From contig NW_015622545.1 of the NCBI RefSeq assembly GCF_000835495.1, positions 2,186,777 through 2,250,776 of the forward strand: DNA of 64,000 nt. The letters run 5' to 3'. Positions 22,276 through 33,030 of the stretch are shown piece after piece. The stretch comes from Cladophialophora immunda (taxonomy: Eukaryota; Ascomycota; Eurotiomycetes; Chaetothyriales; Herpotrichiellaceae). The notes under the pieces are model-generated. The model saw only the letters and a program-made list of their open reading frames with translations. It made no database searches and was not told where the DNA came from. Positions within the stretch are counted from its first letter, which is position 1; each line of letters starts with the position of its first letter. The position numbers and the translations under genes were made by a program.

Positions 22276-23841
22276 TCACTCAATCGGACCCAGCAAGCGC
22301 GGCGCGCCAGGTCTGGGATTGAACGTGAACAGATAATCCCGCAGGGGCTGCTGTAGATGCATGATGAAGAGCGTGTAGAACCAGTCGCTCTCGCAGGCGC
22401 ACCAGGCGCCCACGAAGGACGGGAACGTTTTGCAGGCCGGCACGTCGCTGCGCTCGGGGGGTTCGAGCCGGTAGAGCAGCGGCGGGACGAGGTGCACGGT
22501 GTCGTCCCAGGACTCGTTGCGCGACTTGCGCGCGATGCCGTGCGGGTAGCAGGTCTCCCAGAACGTGTCGTCGGCGTTGTCGTCGTCGTCGAGGTGGCGG
22601 TTCTTGCCGCCTCCCACGAGGCCGAGCTGTTGCAGCTCCCGCGCGTACCGCCACACGGCCTCTTCCTTATGCGTGCTCAGATACACCGACCGCCCCTGCC
22701 GCCTCAGCGCGTCCCGGTACCCGGCGACGACGTGCTCCCGCGCGCTCATGAACCGGTCGTGCCAGGTCCGGGCGATCTGGTTGAACAGGTCGTCCTCCAG
22801 AAACGTCCGGGCGTCGCCGGCGTAGCGGCCGTCGCGGATGGAGCCGTAGAAGCGGTGGCCCATCTGGTACTCGTACTCGGAGCACCAGAACTTGAACCGG
22901 TCGCGCCGCAGCAGCGCGGCCGTGGGGCCCTCCATGTCGTCCAGGAGGTAGTCGAGCCACACGTGCAGGGCGTCTTCGAGGGCGAGGGTGTCGTCGTCGT
23001 CCCAGATCGCCCCGTGGCGTATGTCCAGCCCGAAGGAGCGGGGCTGCGCGCCATGGAAGGCGAGGAATGCTGTGAAGACATCCACCGCTCGATGCGACGG
23101 CGCGTTGCGGGGTAGGTTGACGGTCACGGCGTCGGCGTGCCTGATACGGGCGAACGGCGTCAAGAGGACGAGCAGGTCAGAGTTGGCTCTCTGGCGCCTG
23201 ATGGCCGCGGTGTTCGTGGCGGGATCCCACTCGCTAAAGTCGGGGACACTGACGTGCCAACCCTTCCCGTCATGCCATCTCCGAGAGCCCCTCTCCCGGA
23301 CGTGGATTGTAACTGGTGGGAGGCTCCTTGTTGACCTTGCTGCTGGGACGTAGTATTCGGTTTCGTCTCTGGGCAGCCAGCCCGGGTCGAACGATCGCGG
23401 CAGCAACACCGTCATGAGTCGGTTGGCCTGGAGCCAGCCTCGCACCAGTTGCCCAGGGTCTTTGGGATTTGGTGCATCGACTAGGATCCGGATGCCTCGA
23501 AAGCGGTCCACCGGCATCCTGTCAAGTATGTCGTAGTTCGGGTGCGCCGAGGTGGCATCGATGGTGCACGCGTTGATGCCCCATGGGGAGTCGTCCGAGT
23601 TGATGAGTGTGACCACCGTAGACGACGCTGCAGGGTCGATGTGGAAACCAAGAACAAACTTTTCTCGGAGGAAAGGGATAAATTCGTTGTGGAATTGCTT
23701 GTTGGCGTACAAAAGCCCCAGCGCGGAGATCTTAACACACTCGACATACACCTGCGACCGGATCTCGGGAGGAAGGGTAAGGATACCCATGGAGGGCCCA
23801 GGAGGTGATGAAAGTCGGGTTTGGGGTTGCGACTCAGTCAT
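22276..23841 (-). CDS. Orphan protein with an N-terminal F-box/2EXR-like segment
   Basis: A single exon of 521 aa. The start is ATG 23841; the longer open frame begins only with a TTG. Residues about 20-70 (MGILTLPPEIRSQVYVECVK followed by ALGLLYANKQFHNEFIPFL) resemble the F-box-like/2EXR opening common in lineage-specific fungal proteins: a hydrophobic L-P-x-E-I-R motif, then a 'cells in the top of the record' segment (LLYANKQ). The remaining 450 residues have no family I recognise and are rich in Trp, Arg and Asp, with an acidic DDDDNADD patch near residue 430. Third-position GC is very high between 22300 and 23100, and many spurious antisense frames result. If the F-box reading is right, it could be a substrate adaptor of an SCF ubiquitin ligase; this is a weak inference. 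Confidence 0.7.
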   Translation of the reverse strand: MTESQPQTRLSSPPGPSMGILTLPPEIRSQVYVECVKISALGLLYANKQFHNEFIPFLREKFVLGFHIDPAASSTVVTLINSDDSPWGINACTIDATSAHPNYDILDRMPVDRFRGIRILVDAPNPKDPGQLVRGWLQANRLMTVLLPRSFDPGWLPRDETEYYVPAARSTRSLPPVTIHVRERGSRRWHDGKGWHVSVPDFSEWDPATNTAAIRRQRANSDLLVLLTPFARIRHADAVTVNLPRNAPSHRAVDVFTAFLAFHGAQPRSFGLDIRHGAIWDDDDTLALEDALHVWLDYLLDDMEGPTAALLRRDRFKFWCSEYEYQMGHRFYGSIRDGRYAGDARTFLEDDLFNQIARTWHDRFMSAREHVVAGYRDALRRQGRSVYLSTHKEEAVWRYARELQQLGLVGGGKNRHLDDDDNADDTFWETCYPHGIARKSRNESWDDTVHLVPPLLYRLEPPERSDVPACKTFPSFVGAWCACESDWFYTLFIMHLQQPLRDYLFTFNPRPGAPRLLGPIE

Positions 23842-24533
23842 TCTAGGTCGTGGTGCCGAATGTGTCAATATCTGGGGTGCGGTCTAGGGGCCTACCTGGT
23901 TTTAATATACGATCATATCTTTACCTCTTGAGAAAGGAGTGGGCTGCCATACAGGTCCTCAAGGTCCTGAAGGTCTTTGCTGGCCCATCCCAGCCCATCC
24001 ACAAGGGGGTCCCAGAGCGTAGAGGCGCCATGAGAGAGGGCATTGTCTCAGACAAATAGTCCGTAGCACTGAGGCATCAAGGCGTTTCCAAGTCCAGCCT
24101 TGGTTGTCGAGGACTACGAGATTCTCGGTACGGCGTCATGCGTGATGATGTCGGAGCACACTCCTAGGACGTCTGTGTACATCGGAGAAAAGTTCCGAAA
24201 TTCCGAACCCCGCATATTATGCTCCGCGTCCTCCGCAGAGCCTTGGCAACTTTGTGCTGTTTGTGGCCCATGCCGTCCCCACTGTCCCCCCAGCCTCGCC
24301 GAGGTCCAATCCCCTTCTCCCCCCGGTCCGTGCCCGCAAGGTCGATCCATCTCCCCGGAATGAAGTCCTGATCGATCCCCGAAGACAAAATATATATATT
24401 GAGGTTCTCCTCCCTTCTGCATTCGAGCTTCGACTAACCTATACACAAGAGGCCTGGGACACGGTAGACGAGATATTGCTATATCGCAGTAGATGCCCCC
24501 ACGGGAAAATTCACTTGCTGCAAAACGCCTGAC
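23842..24533. other. Divergent promoter, orphan gene / acyl-CoA synthetase
   Basis: This 692-bp gap lies between divergent start codons. It contains a TATA-like element (24391-24400). No gene is supported. Confidence 0.5.
24388..24400 (+). promoter_or_regulatory. TATA-like element of the acyl-CoA synthetase gene
   Basis: AAATATATATATT lies about 135 bp upstream of ATG 24534. It is the only strong TATA-like string in the gap. Confidence 0.4.
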
Positions 24534-26528
24534 ATGACCTCCGTTGTCCCGGTCTCCCCTTTACGCCTTCCCCCATCTTTCAATTTCGCCAGTGATGTCG
24601 TCGACCACTGGGCCTGGAGGGATCCCTCCCACGTAGCGCTCTACTGGACCGACCAATCTCTCAGCACGACAAAACAATTGACATACAGCCATTTCTCGCG
24701 CCAGTCGCAACGCATAGCATCTCTTTTTGCATCACTCGGCATCAAGCAGGGCGAAACAGCCATCATAATCGCACCCCGAGTCCCAGAATGGTGGGAGACC
24801 GCGACGGCCTGCCTCCGGTCGGGGGTCATCTTGTGCCCGTGTACGACGCTGTTGGTGGACAAGGACATCGAGTACCGACTTCAGGTCTCTCATGCCACCG
24901 CGTTCATCGGGGACGCCACATCGGTTGCCAAATGCCTCAAGGTCCGGAAAACCTGTCCCAATTTGCGCACCATCATCCAGATCGATGGAACGGCGCCCTC
25001 GGGCGTCATTGACTTTCATTCGGCACTGGGCAAGATCCCCGCCGACGCAAAATTTCCCGTCCCGAGCTCGTTGAGCTCAAAGTCTCCGGGCATGATATTC
25101 TTCACCTCCGGCACGACAGGCCCACCAAAGATGGTTCTGCACACGCAGACATCATATCCCTTGGCGCACGCCCTCACGGGGATGCACTGGTTGGACCTGT
25201 CACCCGGCAAGATATACTGGAACCTCTCGGAACAAGGCTGGGCGAAAGCTGCGTGGTCGTGGCTGTCGACGTGGAACTGCGGCGCTACCATCTTCATCCA
25301 CGACGACAGGCTGGCGTTCCACCCGCGCCGAACCCTCGAGGTACTCAACAAGTTCCCCATCACGACTCTCTGCGCTCCACCGACGGTGTACCGCCAACTT
25401 GTCCTTGATGAGAGCCGGCGCTTTTTCGCGACGGAACAAGGCACGCCAAAAGCGTTGCTCCACTGTTGTGGTGCGGGAGAGCCTCTGAATGAGAGTGTGG
25501 TCCGCATCTGGAAGGAGATGACGGGCGGGATCGAGATCTTCGACGGTTACGGACAGACCGAGACGATAGTCGTGTGCGCGAATCAGAGAGTCAACAAGGT
25601 CAAGCCCGGCAGTATGGGCAAGCCGCTCCCCGGCGTACCCCTGACCATCATCGACTCCGAAGGAGCTGCTGTACCCGCCGGAGCTGAGGGAGATATCGCC
25701 ATCTCGGTGTCCAAGACGAGGGCTGACACCGATTTCTTTGGATTTTTCGAGGGATACATTGACAAGTCCACCGGGGTTCTCGACACGAAAATCAAGACCT
25801 ACTCAAACGGCAAGATGTTTTTCGTCACGGGCGACCGCGCGACGAGAGACGAAGATGGATATTTCTGGTTCGTGGGCCGAGCTGATGATGTGATTAACTC
25901 GAGTGGATACCGGATAGGTGAGTTGGCTCTGCTAACATCTCTGTTTGAAACGTGTGCCGCTTGGGGGATGTTGTTTGGGCACAAAGGTGCCTACCAGATC
26001 TGATGAGTGGCATTCCTCATGATATATGTGACTGCATAGTCATGAGTGGAAATGCCCATCCTTGCCGATTCGCAACAGCCTTACCAGCTGGCTTATCATC
26101 CTTGCTCCAATGAACAACATTACCAAGGACGCGTTTAGCTCCTGCAGTGAAGATTTCGCTAACCAATGACGGACAAATACGCAGGCCCATTCGAAGTCGA
26201 ATCGACCCTCAAAATCCACCCCGCCGTGGTCGAATCCGCGGTGGTCTCCTCGCCGGACCCGCAACGCGACGAAGTCGTCAAGGCCTTCGTCGTGCTCACC
26301 GAGTCGGCCGCCTCCAAGATCAAAGCGTCCCGCGCGGCCAGCGACGCGCTGGTCAAAGAACTGCAGGACTTTTGCAAGCAGAACGCGGCGCCGTACAAAT
26401 ATCCCCGGCGCATCGAGTTCGTCGACGCCGCCTTCCTGCCCAAGACCATCTCCGGCAAGATCAAGCGCGCCGAGCTGAAGGCGCTGGAGAGGAGGAGGTA
26501 TAAGGAGGCGCAGGGTGCCAAGTTGTAA
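24534..26528 (+). CDS. Acyl-CoA synthetase (medium-chain/ACSM-like), probable peroxisomal
   Basis: Model: join(24534..25917, 26185..26528), 575 aa. The product is an AMP-forming ligase that activates a carboxylic acid to acyl-AMP and then acyl-CoA. Motifs in order are the P-loop [16 protein letters not shown], the A5 motif [27 protein letters not shown] (A7/A8), the hinge INSSGYRIG, and the catalytic Lys motif [11 protein letters not shown] near the end. The intron splits YRIG/PFEVES, which are adjacent in homologues, so its unusual 267-bp length is well supported; its borders are GTGAGT and GCAG with a GCTAACC branch site. The last three residues are AKL, a type 1 peroxisomal targeting signal, so fatty-acid or side-chain activation in peroxisomes is likely. 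The exact substrate chain length is unknown. Confidence 0.9.
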
Positions 26529-27774
26529 GCGGAAACTTCAAGAATCCCCAAAGAAGAAAACAGGACTGTGATTCTGTAGCGAAACGGAAGCAGGACGGGA
26601 TGAAGGGGTGGAGCGGCGGTAATTGTAGCACTGGTGGTGCGTGGGCGGGTGTCTGGAGAAAGTTGGACCTCTACGCGTATTTACACCAGTATTGAGAATT
26701 GAATGAAACAACAGTTTTCGACCGACTGAAGTTCATCCTCCAAGGCTGTTCTTGCAGGCAAGACTGGTAGAATACATACTTTGGTGTGCCACAGCCCAAA
26801 AATGCCTTCGCTAACCATGAAACGCTCCCCGTGGACACTCCCACAAGAACCTATCAGACATGACCGCCGAGATGTGAGGTAGTCTAGGTCGAGATCCTCC
26901 CTTCCCAATGCCCCAGCTTGTTATTCGGGTGCATCAAACAGCGATGTTCGGACCATAGTTTCCACGAGTCTTGGTCAAGGCCCCAGATCCCAGAACAAGA
27001 ACAAATAGCAGTATGCCGCATCCTGTTGCCGCATGGATCCAGCAACCTGGAAAGAGGGGACACAGAAACCTCGAGGATCCGCAGCATGAGACGATGGCCA
27101 CAGGAGAAAGGTAGATCCCACAGTTGGTTTGGCGAGATCTGGGGGGAGATTGCATAAAAAAGGCTGGTTGGGAACAGTGCTATTTTCTCTCTCTCACTTG
27201 ACAAAAAACATCGCTCATGAAGAGACATCTTGATAGCCCAGACCCATCACTACTCCATGAGCTCCTGATGATGCACGGGAGGGTTCAGAAGTGAAGATGA
27301 GTACTGAGTAGCAGGTAGTGATGAACCTCGAGAAACACTCGCTAGAATCGGGCTAGTTGCCAAATACTCTAGCTCAAGCAAACAACGCAAACAGAACAAA
27401 CTCAGCAAACAGCAAAGTCTCTTTCTACCTTTCACAGCCTCTTCCCTCGAACCCCTCTTATGATGCGCAGGACGTCCAAGAGAGGAGGAAGACATGTACG
27501 GTGCTACAGCATCCCCCTTTGGAGGAGAAAGACAGATGCTCTCTTCACCTATCCACCGCTAGGCTTTTCTGAAGTCGAAATCCGCAGAGGGCTGTTATGA
27601 CTAGCATTCATCATTGCTTCTGCTCCTCCGCTTCTGGTGACTTCACCGTCATCAATGACAGTATCGACAACGACATAGTAACTAGCGACATTCCTAAAGA
27701 CTTGGGCCAAAGTTGGACTACCTATCTCGTCTTGAACTTTATGATCTAGGTGCGAGAGATCCAGCTCCACGAAG
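26529..27774. other. Intergenic, no supported gene
   Basis: This 1.25-kb gap lies between the acyl-CoA synthetase stop and the exchanger start. Several 80-110 codon frames exist on both strands, but none shows protein-like composition or splice logic. The 3' part is probably the leader of the exchanger transcript. Confidence 0.5.
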
Positions 27775-29012
27775 ATGGCCATGGCCATGGCCACTGATGC
27801 CTCTTCCATCGACTCGACCCTCTTCCCTCTGTGCACTTTCCTCCTCAGCATCTACACGCTGGGCATCTCGGCCGATGTCTTCATCTCCTCCACCGCCCAC
27901 TTCGCCCACCGCCTGCACGTCTCGGAGACGCTCATCTCGCTCCTCACGGCCGGCGCCGAGTGGGAAGAACTCGCCGTCGTGGTCGCCGCCGTCGCCCAGC
28001 GACGACCCAAACTCGCCCTGGGGAACGTGCTGGGAAGCTGTGTCGCGAACATCCTCGGCGCGTTTTCACTGGGCGTCTTGGCGCAGGGAGAGGCCATCGT
28101 CCGGTACGACGTCAGCGCGAAGATCTACGCCGTCGTCCTGTTCGGCGTCACCACGGGCGTGGCGGTGCTTTGGGGATTCGGCCAGCTCGAGGGTCATGTC
28201 TACGGAGCGGTCTTGGTGGTCGTCTTCGGGCTGTATCTGGCGGGGATCGGTTGGTCCATCTATCGGGGCGTCCTGGACGCACCTGAGGAGTCGGATGCAG
28301 AGTCGGATGACGATGATGATTCGGACTCGGAGTCTGAGGGAGATCCGGAGGTGCGATCTGCTCCCGGGGGGGGGATTCCTCGTGAGGGAAACCCAGGGCC
28401 GGAGGGCGTTGACGAGTCAAGTGCCTTGATAGGTCGCAGGAGAACGCGGCCCTCCACTCTGTTTTATCTGGTCAAGCTGATCCTGGCTTTCGTCGCGCTC
28501 TCCATCAGCGGCTATGTCCTCTCACACTCCTCCCAGTCACTAGCCGCGAGATTCAACGTCTCCGAAACCGTATTTGGAGCGACCCTCTTGTCCCTGGCAA
28601 CAACTCTACCAGAGAAGTTTGTCGCTGTCATCAGCGGGTACCGAGGCCACCCAGGAATGTAAGTTCCAAACCCCCCAAATCTGGCAATTTGTGTTTGCCA
28701 ACACAGTCCCCACAAAAGATTGATTACATCGTCTCGCATACAAATCTCCGACACTAACGCGAGGTCAGCATGGTGGCGAATACTGTAGGAAGCAACATAT
28801 TCTTGTTGACCCTATGCCTCGGCGTGACCATCTTGAGCTCAAAGAGCCTTGCCCAAGGCTCGAGTTACACCAACGAGATCGTGTGGACCTGGACGTCCTC
28901 GGCCTTTTTGACCGTCATGATTCTGCTCGGCACGCATCGCTTGGTTGGCCTGGCCATGCTGCTCGCGTATGTTGGGTTTATAGTTCTTGAATTTACATTG
29001 TACAAGCCGTGA
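27775..29012 (+). CDS. Sodium/calcium exchanger-family membrane protein
   Basis: Model: join(27775..28658, 28769..29012), 375 aa. Two exchanger repeats are visible. The alpha-1 region runs from AGAEWEELAVVVAAV to GNVLGSCVANILGAFSLG; the alpha-2 region runs from LLSLATTLPEKFVAVISGY across the intron to MVANTVGSNIFLLTLCLG. The repeats are separated by an acidic cytosolic loop (about residues 176-225) rich in Asp, Glu and Ser, as in CaCA-family proteins. The intron has GTAAGT/CAG borders with an ACTAAC branch site and keeps phase. About ten membrane helices are expected. The likely role is cation/Ca2+ exchange at an internal membrane. It starts with a triple ATGGCC repeat; the first ATG is taken. 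Its stop codon is 7 bp from the convergent RGP1 stop. Confidence 0.87.
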
Positions 29013-29019
29013 AAGGCTT

Positions 29020-31358
29020 TCAAACCGGGATACCGACAATCTCCTCGCCTTCCTTGCCATCAGGGACCAGATCGCCATACACGGTGATGGGGATCACCAC
29101 CTCAAAAGTGTCGCATTCGAGATTTTCCGCGGCAACATTCACCGTGCCTCGCTCATCGTTGACCACTTCCTCGAGCAAATGCGTCACGAGTTTAAACTCG
29201 CCCTGGTCATTCTCAACTGGCTTGATGGTTCCAAACTCGAAACGAAGACTCCAGTCGAGATTGACCCCCGAGGTGACAAACGTGGGTGTTGCGGAGGCCG
29301 GGATACTAGGTGCGAACGTGGCTCGTTGGGCGAAGAGGATGTTCTCGGAGCGGGCGGCGTAGACTTTCCGTGTGATGCGGTTGATCGTGTGGACGGACCT
29401 GACTGCGAGGGAGGGCGCGACTTTCTCCGACGTCTCGAGGGTCGCTTTCAGCGAAGCACAGGGGACTTGGCCTTCAGAGAAGTCGATGACGGCCGTGACT
29501 GTCTCGCCCAATCGATGGAGGGGCCGGTCAATAACAATGACCGCGACGCGCGATCCGTTCCGTGCAATCTCGAAGCGGTTGGGGCTCGACTCGCTATCCG
29601 ACAGGGAGTTGCTGTAGAGGATTGCTCGGTCGATGGCATGAAGCGCCTTTCCGCGGCCCCCCGCGTCTTGGGTGTTCAGAAATGCCTCCATCGTCCCCGA
29701 GCTCGACTGCCGGCGGCGATTGTGGTCGAGGAGCGTGTCCACGAACTGCAAAAACTCCACGCTGGACTTCTCAGCCGACTGAGTCGTCGGGGTGCCTCCT
29801 TCCTCCTGGTCCTGCGGGGCAGAGATAGACTTTGTACGAGCGAGATCGCGCAGAATAACATGGGGTTGCATCAGATCATGGCCGTAGATCTCGCCGTCGT
29901 GACTGACTCCTGGGAAGACGCGGATTGGGATGCTGACTTGCCGAACCGTGTGCACGTCCCGACTCCCAGGCACGCCCTGGACGCCGACCGTGAGGTTGTA
30001 TGCAATCTTTATGGCCTTGCCCCGGTGACTGGACGGTAAGCCTCGAGGTAACGGGTAGCTGTAAGAATAGGTCCGCTCCTCGCCGGGCTCGAGGTGCATA
30101 TCGACGAACAACAGCGACTGCGGCGTGGAGAGAATGGGGATGGCGCGAGAGTTGCTCACGGCGTGCATCTCCTTGACGCTGCTCATATCTTCCCCCCCCA
30201 TAAGGCTGTTCAAGGAGCCGCCCAGGGCGTTGAGGTTGAAATGTCCCAGGAAGCCACTGTTCGGCCGCGGCTTCTTGACCCCGACCACGCCGCCGCCCGC
30301 CTGGCCGCCGAGGAACCCTTTGCTTTTTACTTCCTCAAAGTGCGACTGGTCGATCAGCGAGGCGTCCAGCGTGAACGTGGCGCTCAACTGCGCGTAGCCC
30401 ATCAGAAGGTTAACGGCTTGCGGCCGGTGCGCCGGCCTCAACGGCGGTCGCCGGGGCATGACCGTAGAGTTGATCCAAGCAGGCCGATGGTCTGACATGA
30501 TTGAAGGTTGCTCCGACATGAGTGTCTCTTGCGAGTGGTTGCTGAGGGAGTAGAAATCGCCACTGCTCCTTTCGCTAGAAAGGTCGGGGCCAGTCCTCGA
30601 AGATTTAGCAGCCTCGCCCGAATCGACAGGGCTGGGGATTTGCAGGTCGTTGGGCTCGTTGTCTGAGTGCTGGCTTCTAGTGTTGTCTATGGCCGCAGTA
30701 TGTCTAAAGTCGGAGGAGGAATCCCGACTCCCACCAGCCGCTGCCGACAAGGGACTTCGACGACCGCCTCTGGGTGGCAGTTGAAGACTCGTCTGAGAGT
30801 CCCGGTGATACTGCTGACTGGTTCTTCTTTGCGGAGCTATATCTCGATGAGCTGTGGTTGCCATTAGACTATATAGGAGAACTAACCATGATGAATCTGG
30901 ACGGTGGAGGAGCGTGAGTGACTCGGCTTTTTTGGCTTGGTCCAGCCCCCAGGCGCGCCGTGTTCGAGATCGCCCGCAATGGTCGGAGAAGTCAGCGAGA
31001 TTATCGACACGGATCTCTGTTGCTTGTGAGCTGGCCTTTGAACGTGGGCCGGATTGTCTGTGTACGATGACCCCAATGGCACCTGCCGGCCAGCCTGGTC
31101 AGCAGCCTGCTCGTGGCCGGTCGACCGGCCATTCTGGCCATTCTGGCTCAGCCTCAGCACAGTGCTGGGCTTGGTCGACTGCGCGGCGGCAAGCTGACTG
31201 ATGCTCTCGCGCCTCTGCCTCCGCAGGCTCTGGAACGAAGGCGTGGGCGGCTCGGACGTGGTTGCGACATTTCTGAAGGTGATGGTGCACCGGAGCTGCT
31301 CGCCCGCAAACACGGATTGATCATGGAAGCGGACGGCTACATGGATGTCCGAATGCAT
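29020..31358 (-). CDS. RGP1: Rgp1, subunit of the Ric1-Rgp1 Rab6/Ypt6 exchange factor
   Basis: Model: complement(join(29020..30836, 30887..31358)), 762 aa. The N-terminus MHSDIHVAVRFHDQSVFAGE followed by LRCTITFRNVA is the arrestin-like first strand pair of Rgp1. The second arrestin-like half lies in exon 2 (SRAIPILSTPQSLLFVDMHL through the C-terminus) and ends in VPDGKEGEEIVGIPV. A Ser-rich disordered stretch of about 200 residues separates the halves, longer than in yeast. The intron is 50 bp (GTTAGT donor, ATAG acceptor) and keeps phase; a nearer CAG acceptor would give a 35-bp intron, which is too short. ATG 31358 is preferred to upstream non-ATG codons. The complex activates Ypt6/Rab6 at the Golgi in retrograde traffic. 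Confidence 0.87.
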
Positions 31359-31634
31359 TCCACGCCGGCGAGGCTGAGTGTTGACAAGGAAAGTCGGTCG
31401 CCCTTGGGAGGGGAAGCCAGAGTTGCACAAAAGGCGGATGAACAAAGAGCCAAAGTTCGAGGTCGCGGGTTGGCGGGAGAACTTCGGCAACTCGAGCCTC
31501 ACGGTGGACGTTGCAGAGTCTATGCAGGAGTATGGAGAAGTGCCATTAATAGGGTTTGTACATTGTTTATACAGGACTGCTCATGACTTTGCGTCTAACG
31601 TTTCCCTCCTTGTCGACCTGCCTGCGAAGTGGCT

Positions 31635-33030
31635 TCACGCCGTCACTCCAACTTGCGCTGCAAGCTTCTCAGTCGTCCGCGCCAGACCATTGTTGGCATA
31701 GAAGTCCATGGGATAAGTCCCATCCCCCTGTTCCCAGCCTTGCTTCGCCCCCAGCACCACAAGAGCCTCGTAGGGTGTCAATAACGGACGTGGGAACGCA
31801 TACCCCCAGTCGATGCTGAGCCTGGGACAAGCTATCTGCACCCAGCAATCCACATCTTCAAACAGTGCGAGCTTTCCAGGGAAAATTTCGCTGAGCAGAA
31901 GGTTGACGTGCGGTATCCCCTCTCTGTCAAGGTATTTCTCGATCATGGTCAGGATGTGAGGGTTGCCCTGTCTCCCCAAAGCTCCCAGTATAAGACCCCA
32001 TCTCTTGGCTTTTCTCGCGGTGCTGATGGCAGCGGCGCGCATGTCCAGCATCTCATCGTGCGAATACGTTTCTCTGGTCAATTTTCGAGAATAGGGATCG
32101 TATCGATAGGCTGGGATATGTGGATTTGCGATCATGGCTGCTTCCAGGTGAAAGCGGCCATCGCCCAGGTATAGGATCAGATCAACAGTGGTGTCCGGGC
32201 TGATCTTGGGCGCAGTGCAACCCAGCACCTCGCCCTTGCTCAACGGCATGATCTGCGGGACCACCAACTTCAGACCCTCGGCCTCCAGGGCAGGCCTGAT
32301 TGTGTGGAGTGTGGCATTGAACTGGATGGTACCCACCATGGCGATCGTCTTTCCCGGCGGAATGTTTCGAGACAGGGTGCTCACCAGGTGTTTCGTGTCG
32401 ATGGAGATGTCGACGAAGATATAGAGGGTGGGAATCTTGGTCGCCGAGATGGGGATCAAACAGCTATGAGCGTAGTGGACAAGTAGGTCGCAGCCCAGGG
32501 CTCTTGCAGTGTAGTCGTCGATACAGCATGCGCCGTACGTGACGTCTCCCATGATCAGAGTCTCTGTGCCCGGGCAGAATTGCGTCAGGATGTCTGATAT
32601 GGTCGTGGCAAACATCAGCAACCCCTCTGGGAATTGTAGAGCCACTCTTTTGGCCTCGAGCGTCCTTATCCGGTGGATGGTCTTGGGGATCTCAAAGCTG
32701 TAATTGTGAGGGAGCAGGGCAATCGCCGCTCGGATATCGGGGTCATCGAGGATTTCGGGAGGTACCTGGTTCAAGGCTCTCGGGGTCTTCCGTTGACCTG
32801 TCTCGCTGTTAGGATGCACGGGCCGCAGCAACGACCGCAAGACATGCGTTACCATTGTGGACCACCGCGGTGGTTTCTTCCAGAGCGGAATTGTCAGTCT
32901 CATCTCGTCTCTGTCTTGCCTGCGCTTCGGCAGTCCGTCTACCCACGAACCGTCTCTTTGGTGTCCTGTTGCTGGGAACGTTCTCGTCTGCAGCGGAGGG
33001 AAAAGCGCCAGGTATGGATACTTCGTCCAT
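31635..33030 (-). CDS. DPH1: Dph1, diphthamide synthesis radical SAM subunit
   Basis: Model: complement(join(31635..32797, 32853..33030)), 446 aa. The 55-bp intron has a GTAACG donor, a CCTAAC branch site and an ACAG acceptor and rebuilds [20 protein letters not shown]. The protein matches eukaryotic Dph1: [18 protein letters not shown], then [20 protein letters not shown], then [10 protein letters not shown], then [15 protein letters not shown], then [11 protein letters not shown], and the late cluster cysteine in [13 protein letters not shown]. With Dph2 it uses a [4Fe-4S] cluster to transfer 3-amino-3-carboxypropyl from SAM to the histidine of translation elongation factor 2. It is cytosolic. 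Start ATG 33030 gives the basic [13 protein letters not shown] segment usual for fungal Dph1. It is tandem with RGP1, with a 276-bp gap between DPH1 stop and RGP1 start. Confidence 0.95.

Noticed and set aside
23842..23868. Nine-residue extension of the orphan protein
   Set aside because: It depends on a TTG start; the first ATG is at 23841.
30837..30871. Alternative 35-bp intron in RGP1 ending at the first CAG
   Set aside because: It is shorter than any other intron seen here; the next AG gives 50 bp and also keeps frame.
31359..31502. 48-residue N-terminal extension of Rgp1
   Set aside because: It begins with a non-ATG codon, and the family starts at the MHSDIHV-type strand encoded from 31358.
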